Source: Alphaproteobacteria bacterium LSUCC0684 (GTDB taxonomy: Bacteria; Pseudomonadota; Alphaproteobacteria; Puniceispirillales; UBA1172). From it: DNA of 64,000 nt. The stretch is taken from positions 892,638 to 956,637 of the forward strand of contig CP166130.1 in assembly GCA_041228335.1 (NCBI GenBank), given 5' to 3'. The notes below the pieces were generated by a model. It was not told the DNA's origin. It saw only the letters and a program-made list of their open reading frames with translations, and searched no databases. Below, piece after piece: positions 58,863 to 64,000 of the stretch. How positions within the stretch are numbered: the first letter of the stretch is position 1; every line of letters begins with the position of its first letter. Both the position numbers and the translations under genes were made by a program.

Positions 58863-59656
58863 ACGAAATAGACCATGCCGAGAAGAGCACCGCCAAGAAT
58901 GATCCGGTAGATCACGAAAGGCATGAATCCGACGCGCGCGAGGATGGCCATCATGACGTTGATGGAACCCAGCGCCACCACCATGGCAATGACGGCGGCA
59001 AGGGTGATTTCCACCCATTTTTCGCCGCCCCCCACGGCCAGCAGATCAATCCCCTTGAGCACGCCTGACCCGAGGATGACCGGGATCGAAAGGATCATGG
59101 AAAATCTGGCGGCGGCGCGGCGGCTGAGCCCCATGCCGCGGGCGGCGGTCATGGTGATGCCGGAACGGCTTGTCCCCGGGATCAGGGCCAGGACCTGCGC
59201 AAGCCCGATGATGACGGCATCCAGCATGCTTGTTGTAGTTAATCGGCGATGACCTGTTGAACGGTCAGCAATGCCCAGCACAATACCGAAGATGAGCGTG
59301 GCCCAGGCGATGACTTCGACACTCCGCAGGATTTCAAGAAGCGCATGGTTCCGGTTCAAGAGGAAGCCCGCTACAAGTACAGGAATAGTGGCGATGAGAG
59401 CGGAAACCGAAACCCCGTAAAATTCCCTGTATTGCCGACCGAAGGTGAAGAAGGAAATGAACATGCGGGTGATATCCCGCCAGTTGTAGATCACGACGGC
59501 CACCAGCGTGCCCATATGTACGGCAACATCCATGGTCAGCCCCTGATCAGGCTGGATCGAGAGGCCATGCAAGAGGTTGAGATGGCCGGAAGACGAAATT
59601 GGCAGGAATTCGGTGATGCCCTGAAGAACGGCAATTAGAAGGATCTGCTCAATCAT
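58859..59656 (-). CDS. uppP: Undecaprenyl-diphosphatase UppP (BacA)
   Basis: Membrane enzyme of 265 residues that removes a phosphate from undecaprenyl diphosphate, recycling the lipid carrier of peptidoglycan synthesis; its loss raises bacitracin sensitivity. Motifs GITEFLPISSSGHL near the N-terminus with the catalytic Glu/His region, and ALIPGTSRSGITMTAARGMGLSR in the second half. About eight helices. Full family length. Confidence 0.96.
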   Translation of the reverse strand: MIEQILLIAVLQGITEFLPISSSGHLNLLHGLSIQPDQGLTMDVAVHMGTLVAVVIYNWRDITRMFISFFTFGRQYREFYGVSVSALIATIPVLVAGFLLNRNHALLEILRSVEVIAWATLIFGIVLGIADRSTGHRRLTTTSMLDAVIIGLAQVLALIPGTSRSGITMTAARGMGLSRRAAARFSMILSIPVILGSGVLKGIDLLAVGGGEKWVEITLAAVIAMVVALGSINVMMAILARVGFMPFVIYRIILGGALLGMVYFV

Positions 59657-59859
59657 GCCCTGACTTGTCTCACTTCATTTCCTGTCTGTATCGCACAAAA
59701 TCATCCTTCCGGCAATTTCTTTCCCGGTTCTGATACTTTATGGTTCTTCTTTACCCTCACTAAAAGGTCCGAATCGGGCCTAAAATATACAAAAGATCAC
59801 AAATTCATGGGTCCTTGATGGTCAGAATTGGCGCCAATATCCTAAAAAGGGTAAATATG

Positions 59860-59888
59860 TTGACCTTTTACAGCGGCGCCTATATGAT
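59860..59888 (+). promoter_or_regulatory. Probable promoter of gltDB
   Basis: TTGACC (59860-59865) and TATGAT (59883-59888) with a 17-base spacer, upstream of gltD by about 65 bases. This is close to the consensus for the main sigma factor. The rest of the 296-base gap (59657-59952) shows no gene. Confidence 0.7.
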
Positions 59889-59952
59889 GGGCATGTACGG
59901 GTAACCCGGTACGAGAACTCTTCCAGATAAATTCCACGTTGAGGATTGAGTG

Positions 59953-61395
59953 ATGACGACCGATCGCATGCTTCAGTTTGTTCATACCGGCAAAGCCATG
60001 CCGGAGAAACGCGCCGCGGATGCGCGAAAGGATGATTTCGATGAAATCTATGATGCGTTCTCGGAAACCGCCGCAACGATGCAGGCCTCGCGGTGCTCGC
60101 AATGCGGGGTGCCGTTCTGCCAGACAAACTGCCCGCTGCACAACAATATCCCGGACTGGCTGATGCTGACCGCCGAAGGCCGGATGAAGGAAGCATGGGA
60201 AGTTTCGTCGGCCACCAACACCTTTCCGGAGATCTGCGGCCGTATCTGCCCGCAGGATCGCCTGTGTGAAGGCAATTGCGTGCTTGAGAAAGGATTTGAA
60301 TCGGTCACCATCGGCGCGGTGGAAAAACACATAACCGAAACCGCTTTTGAAAATGGCTGGGTCAAGCCGCCGCTTCCACGCGAAGAGCGCCCGCAGAGCA
60401 TCGGGATCATCGGCGCCGGCCCGGCGGGGCTGGCGGCAGCCGATCTCCTGCGCCGACGCGGGTACCAGATTGAGATCTATGATCGCTATGACAGGGTTGG
60501 CGGGCTGCTGATCTATGGAATTCCCGGCTTCAAGCTTGAAAAGCATGTTGTTGAGCGGCGGGAACGTCTGCTCAGGGATGCCGGGGTCAAATTCACCCTC
60601 AACTGCGAGATCGGCAAGGATACAAGTTTCAGCGCGATCCGGGACGCGCATGACGCGGTGCTGATTGCAACCGGCGTCTACAAGGCCCGCGATCTTGATA
60701 CCGATGGCGATGGGCAAAAGGGGATCATCCCGGCCCTCGATTACCTGACGGCATCCAACCGGCTTGGCATGGGCGATGAATTGAGTGCCGATGAAAAGGA
60801 AACCTATTCCGCCAAAGGCCGCAATGTGGTGGTGATCGGCGGCGGTGACACGGCCATGGATTGCGTGCGGACGGCCATCCGTCAGGAGGCCGCCAGCGTC
60901 ACCTGTCTTTATCGTCGTGATCGCGCCAATATGCCGGGGTCGGTGCGCGAAGTCATGAATGCCGAAGAAGAAGGCGTGGTCTTTGAATGGTTGACCCAGC
61001 CGGACGGATTTGACGGCGATGGCCATGTCGAGGCGGTCCGCTGTTCGAAAATTCATCTTGGCCAGCCGGATGCCACCGGCAGGCGGGTACCGCAGCCGAT
61101 CGACGGCTCGGGTTTCTCGAAACCTGCCGATATGGTGATCAAGGCGCTCGGTTTTGATCCCGAAGATATTCCGGGCATGTTTGCCGAGCCTCGGCTGAAG
61201 GTCTCACGCTGGGGGACGATTGCGATTGACTGGAAGTCGATGATGACGAGCGTTGACGGTGTTTTCGCGGCCGGCGATATCGTCCGCGGGGCCTCGCTTG
61301 TTGTCTGGGCTGTCCGTGATGGACGTGATGCGGCGGAGCAGATTGACGCCTGGCTAAAACAAAAGGCCAGCGGCGCCGATAAACTGGCGTCCTGA
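59953..61395 (+). CDS. gltD: Glutamate synthase small subunit
   Basis: NADPH-dependent glutamate synthase beta subunit, 480 residues. The N-terminal Cys cluster (SRCSQCGVPFCQTNCPLHN and ICGRICPQDRLCEGNC) binds [4Fe-4S] centres. FAD motif IGIIGAGPAGLAAADLL, NADPH motif VVVIGGGDTAMDC, and C-terminal FAAGDIVRGASLVVWAVRDG. It passes electrons to GltB to make glutamate from 2-oxoglutarate and glutamine. GAGG before ATG 59953 decides the start over GTG 59950. gltB follows 11 bases downstream; the order D-B is the reverse of the E. coli order. Confidence 0.96.
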   Translation: MTTDRMLQFVHTGKAMPEKRAADARKDDFDEIYDAFSETAATMQASRCSQCGVPFCQTNCPLHNNIPDWLMLTAEGRMKEAWEVSSATNTFPEICGRICPQDRLCEGNCVLEKGFESVTIGAVEKHITETAFENGWVKPPLPREERPQSIGIIGAGPAGLAAADLLRRRGYQIEIYDRYDRVGGLLIYGIPGFKLEKHVVERRERLLRDAGVKFTLNCEIGKDTSFSAIRDAHDAVLIATGVYKARDLDTDGDGQKGIIPALDYLTASNRLGMGDELSADEKETYSAKGRNVVVIGGGDTAMDCVRTAIRQEAASVTCLYRRDRANMPGSVREVMNAEEEGVVFEWLTQPDGFDGDGHVEAVRCSKIHLGQPDATGRRVPQPIDGSGFSKPADMVIKALGFDPEDIPGMFAEPRLKVSRWGTIAIDWKSMMTSVDGVFAAGDIVRGASLVVWAVRDGRDAAEQIDAWLKQKASGADKLAS

Positions 61396-61406
61396 GGAGA
61401 CGGAAG

Positions 61407-64000
61407 ATGACGAAAGCTGAAATGAACGCCCATAGCGCCCTTGCCGGCATTGAATGGCTCAAGCGGCGCAAGGCCATGGAAGACAAGCTGATCAAAGCCG
61501 GTGTCTGGTCACCTGAAATGGAACATGACGCCTGCGGCGTCGGGCTGGTCGTGGCGATTGACGGCAAGCCCCGGCGTGAGGTGGTCGAAAAGGGCATCGA
61601 AGCATTGCAGGCTATCTGGCATCGCGGCGCGGTAGACGCCGATGGCAAGACAGGAGACGGTGCCGGTATCCATCTTGAAATCCCTCTTGATTTCTTCCGT
61701 GAACACATCGCCCGCACCGGTCACAGCCTTGATGATGGCAGGCTTGCCGTCGGCATGGTTTTCCTGCCGCGAACGGATATGGCCGCGCAGGAAAGATGCC
61801 GCTGCATTGTCGAAGAGGAAATTCTGCGGGCGGGGTACCGGATTTACGGCTGGCGGCAGGTGCCGGTTGATATCTCCATTATTGGCGAGAAAGCCAATGC
61901 CACGCGGCCCGAAATCGAGCAGGTCATGTTCTCCATGCCGGAAGCCGAAGACGCCACCACCGCGGAACGTGAACTCTATGTCATCCGCCGCAAGATCGAG
62001 AACGCGGTTCTCGCCCAGCGGATCATGGAATTCTATCTCTGTTCCTTCTCCAGCCAGTCGATCATCTACAAGGGGATGTTCCTGGCCGAACAGGTGACGG
62101 CCTTCTACCCCGATCTGCTGGATGAACGCTTTGTGTCCCGGTTTGCGCTCTATCATCAGCGCTATTCCACCAATACGTTCCCGACCTGGAAACTGGCCCA
62201 GCCTTTCCGGGTGCTGGCCCATAACGGGGAGATCAACACCCTGCGCGGCAACCAGAACTGGATGCTCTGCCACGAAGACAGAATGGCATCACCTCTCTTC
62301 GGCGATGATATCCGGCATCTGAAGCCGGTGATCGAAGGCGGCGCATCAGACAGTTCCGCCCTTGATGGCGTCTTTGAACTCATGCTTCATGCCGGGCGTG
62401 ATCTGCCCATGGTAAAGACCATGATGGTGCCTGAAGCGGTGCTCGAAAACGCCTCGCAGGAGATGAAAAATCTTTATGGCTACTGCAACGCGGTAATGGA
62501 GCCCTGGGACGGACCTGCCGCTCTTGCAGCGGTTTCCGGTGACTGGGTTATCGCATCGGTGGACCGCAATGGCCTGCGCCCGATGCGGGTGACGATCACC
62601 GAAAGCGGCCTCTTGCTGGCAGGGTCGGAGACCGGCATGGTCAGCCTTGATGAGGCGGGCATCATCGAAAAAAGCAAACTCGGCCCGGGCCAGATCATCG
62701 GCGTCAACATGAAGGAAGGCAAACTCTATCACGACGCCGAACTGAAAGCCCGGTTGATGCAGCGGCGGGACTGGGGCAGATGGCTTGGCCGCTCGAGGGT
62801 CATGGATGACCTGTTGAGCGAGACCGGCGCCAGATCCGAGACCATGCTGGATCAGGATATGCTGCGGCGGCGCCAGTATTCGGCAGGCTGGACGCTTGAA
62901 GATATGGAACTTCTGCTTCAGCCGATGGCCGAAGGCGGCAAGGAAGCCACCGGGTCCATGGGCGATGACACGCCGCTTGCCGTGCTGTCGAACAAATATC
63001 GCGGCCTGCATCATTTCTTCCGGCAGAACTTCTCCCAGGTCACGAACCCTCCGATTGACAGCCTCAGGGAACGTCACGTCATGACCTTGCGGACTCGGCT
63101 TGGAAATCTTGGCAATATTCTGGATGAGACGCCGGAGCAATGCGACCATCTTCTGCTCAACTCACCGGTACTCAACAGCAGCGAATTTGCCGCCCTGATC
63201 GCATGGCTTGGCGACAAGGCCGCCATCATTGACGCCACCTTCATCCCCGGTGATGCGGCGGAAGGGCTTGAAGTCTCGCTCAACCGGATCGAACGTGAGG
63301 CCGAAGAAGCCGTCCGGGGCGGGGCTGAACATATCATGCTCTTGGATCGCAATGTCAGCGACAGAAGGATGGCTATCCCGACTATTCTGGCGGCAGGCGC
63401 GGTGCATGCCCATCTCGTCCGCCAGCAATTGCGCACCTTTGCCTCGATCAATGTCTCTTCTGGCGAATGTCTTGATGTGCATCATTTCGCGGTGCTGATG
63501 GGGGTTGGGGCGACGACGGTCAATCCGTGGGTTGCGGAAGAATCCATCCGCGACCGTCACGACCGCGGCCTTCTCCCCGGCATCACGCTTGAGGATGCAA
63601 TCCATAATTACAAGATGGCGATTGAAAACGGCCTTTTGAAAATCATGTCGAAGATGGGCATTTCGGTCCTGTCTTCGTATCGTGGCGGCTATAATTTTGA
63701 ATCGCTCGGCCTGTCACGTTCGCTCGTGTCTCGATATTTCCCGCCCATGACCTCACGCATTTCCGGCATCGGGTTGAGCGGGATTGAATCCCAGCTCAGG
63801 ACCATTCACGAAAACGCCTGGGCCGAGGCATCGGTAATGCTGCCGGTTGGCGGGTTTTTCCGCTTCCGGAAATCCGGTGAGGCCCATGCCTTTGATGCCG
63901 ACGTCATCCATTCGATGCAGCATGCCTGCGATACGGGGAGCTACGACAGCTGGAAATCCTACACGTCCAAAGTGTATAAGGCAGGTCCGGTCAATCTTCG
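61407..64000 (+). CDS. gltB: Glutamate synthase large subunit (3' end outside window)
   Basis: The first about 864 of some 1,500 residues. The amidotransferase nucleophile Cys is in EHDACGVGLV near residue 44, later than usual because of a leader of about 40 residues that may be partly removed on maturation. Further marks: YHQRYSTNTFPTWKLAQPF, HNGEINTLRGN, then the central domain. It releases ammonia from glutamine and adds it to 2-oxoglutarate using electrons from GltD. GGAGACGGAAG precedes the ATG. No frameshift was seen to the window edge. Confidence 0.95.
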   Translation, partial: MTKAEMNAHSALAGIEWLKRRKAMEDKLIKAGVWSPEMEHDACGVGLVVAIDGKPRREVVEKGIEALQAIWHRGAVDADGKTGDGAGIHLEIPLDFFREHIARTGHSLDDGRLAVGMVFLPRTDMAAQERCRCIVEEEILRAGYRIYGWRQVPVDISIIGEKANATRPEIEQVMFSMPEAEDATTAERELYVIRRKIENAVLAQRIMEFYLCSFSSQSIIYKGMFLAEQVTAFYPDLLDERFVSRFALYHQRYSTNTFPTWKLAQPFRVLAHNGEINTLRGNQNWMLCHEDRMASPLFGDDIRHLKPVIEGGASDSSALDGVFELMLHAGRDLPMVKTMMVPEAVLENASQEMKNLYGYCNAVMEPWDGPAALAAVSGDWVIASVDRNGLRPMRVTITESGLLLAGSETGMVSLDEAGIIEKSKLGPGQIIGVNMKEGKLYHDAELKARLMQRRDWGRWLGRSRVMDDLLSETGARSETMLDQDMLRRRQYSAGWTLEDMELLLQPMAEGGKEATGSMGDDTPLAVLSNKYRGLHHFFRQNFSQVTNPPIDSLRERHVMTLRTRLGNLGNILDETPEQCDHLLLNSPVLNSSEFAALIAWLGDKAAIIDATFIPGDAAEGLEVSLNRIEREAEEAVRGGAEHIMLLDRNVSDRRMAIPTILAAGAVHAHLVRQQLRTFASINVSSGECLDVHHFAVLMGVGATTVNPWVAEESIRDRHDRGLLPGITLEDAIHNYKMAIENGLLKIMSKMGISVLSSYRGGYNFESLGLSRSLVSRYFPPMTSRISGIGLSGIESQLRTIHENAWAEASVMLPVGGFFRFRKSGEAHAFDADVIHSMQHACDTGSYDSWKSYTSKVYKAGPVNL

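Noticed and set aside
59842-61056. 404-codon frame on the minus strand
   Set aside because: Antisense shadow of gltD in GC-rich DNA; gltD is unmistakable.
62346-63149. 267-codon frame on the minus strand (also 61509-62273)
   Set aside because: Antisense shadows of gltB, which is continuous to the window edge.

Overview
The window looks like part of an alphaproteobacterial chromosome, most likely from a marine heterotroph. Supporting signs are TRAP transporters of two kinds, four sulfatases, a complex I NDUFA9-type gene, and uppP next to gltD/gltB. A SAR116-like (Puniceispirillum-type) host is a guess from this gene mix. No rRNA gene, CRISPR array or transposase-type insertion sequence was seen. 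GC content rises visibly from the AT-rich mobile part (about 30.6-57.6 kb) to the GC-rich core genes on the right.

Region 1 (1-12.6 kb) is a sulfatase locus. A ROK-family regulator, a fused TRAP permease, a TAXI-type binding protein, two sulfatases and an AEC permease run rightwards. Two further sulfatases run leftwards from the same intergenic region. Two of the four sulfatases closely resemble choline-sulfatase BetC. A cut-off aldehyde dehydrogenase lies at the left edge.

Region 2 (12.8-30.3 kb) is a LacI-controlled carbohydrate or sugar-acid catabolic cluster. It holds a split transketolase, a YihU-like beta-hydroxyacid dehydrogenase, a GMC oxidoreductase, an enolase-superfamily enzyme, a complete DctPQM TRAP transporter, three SDRs, a split altronate-dehydratase/sulfolactate-lyase-type enzyme, a lone thiamine-enzyme PYR domain, a YihV-like PfkB kinase, a YihT/LacD-like class I aldolase and an exporter. 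Three near-identical 16-bp palindromes (ATGATACCGGTRTCAT) sit in front of the transketolase genes, between the divergent GMC and enolase genes, and before dctP. They define a probable LacI regulon. The mix of YihT, YihU and YihV relatives without a YihS isomerase or YihQ glycosidase suggests an analogue of sulfoglycolysis rather than a copy.

Region 3 (30,669-57,674) is an integrative element in the 3' end of tRNA-Leu(CAG). A 14-bp exact repeat of the tRNA 3' end marks both ends, and matching GGTGGATAAA-type double repeats lie just inside each end. The left end carries a tyrosine integrase. The right end carries AlpA, primase-polymerase and helicase genes but no phage structural genes. The cargo is a sugar-type ABC importer, a CaiB CoA-transferase, an MBL hydrolase, aldehyde and alcohol dehydrogenases, a Na/Pi-type transporter and a complete corrinoid methyl-transfer module. 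That module consists of a CmuA-like methyltransferase/corrinoid fusion, a CmuB-like pterin methyltransferase, a RACo-like iron-sulfur reactivase and a MetH-activation-like protein. A DprA-like gene with an unknown partner sits inside it. A 27-nt tRNA-fMet 3' fragment just behind the integrase, and an integrase remnant just outside the left end, show that the locus was built by repeated integration.

Region 4 (57.7-64 kb) is ordinary core genome: tRNA-Leu, an NDUFA9-like gene, uppP, gltD and the start of gltB.
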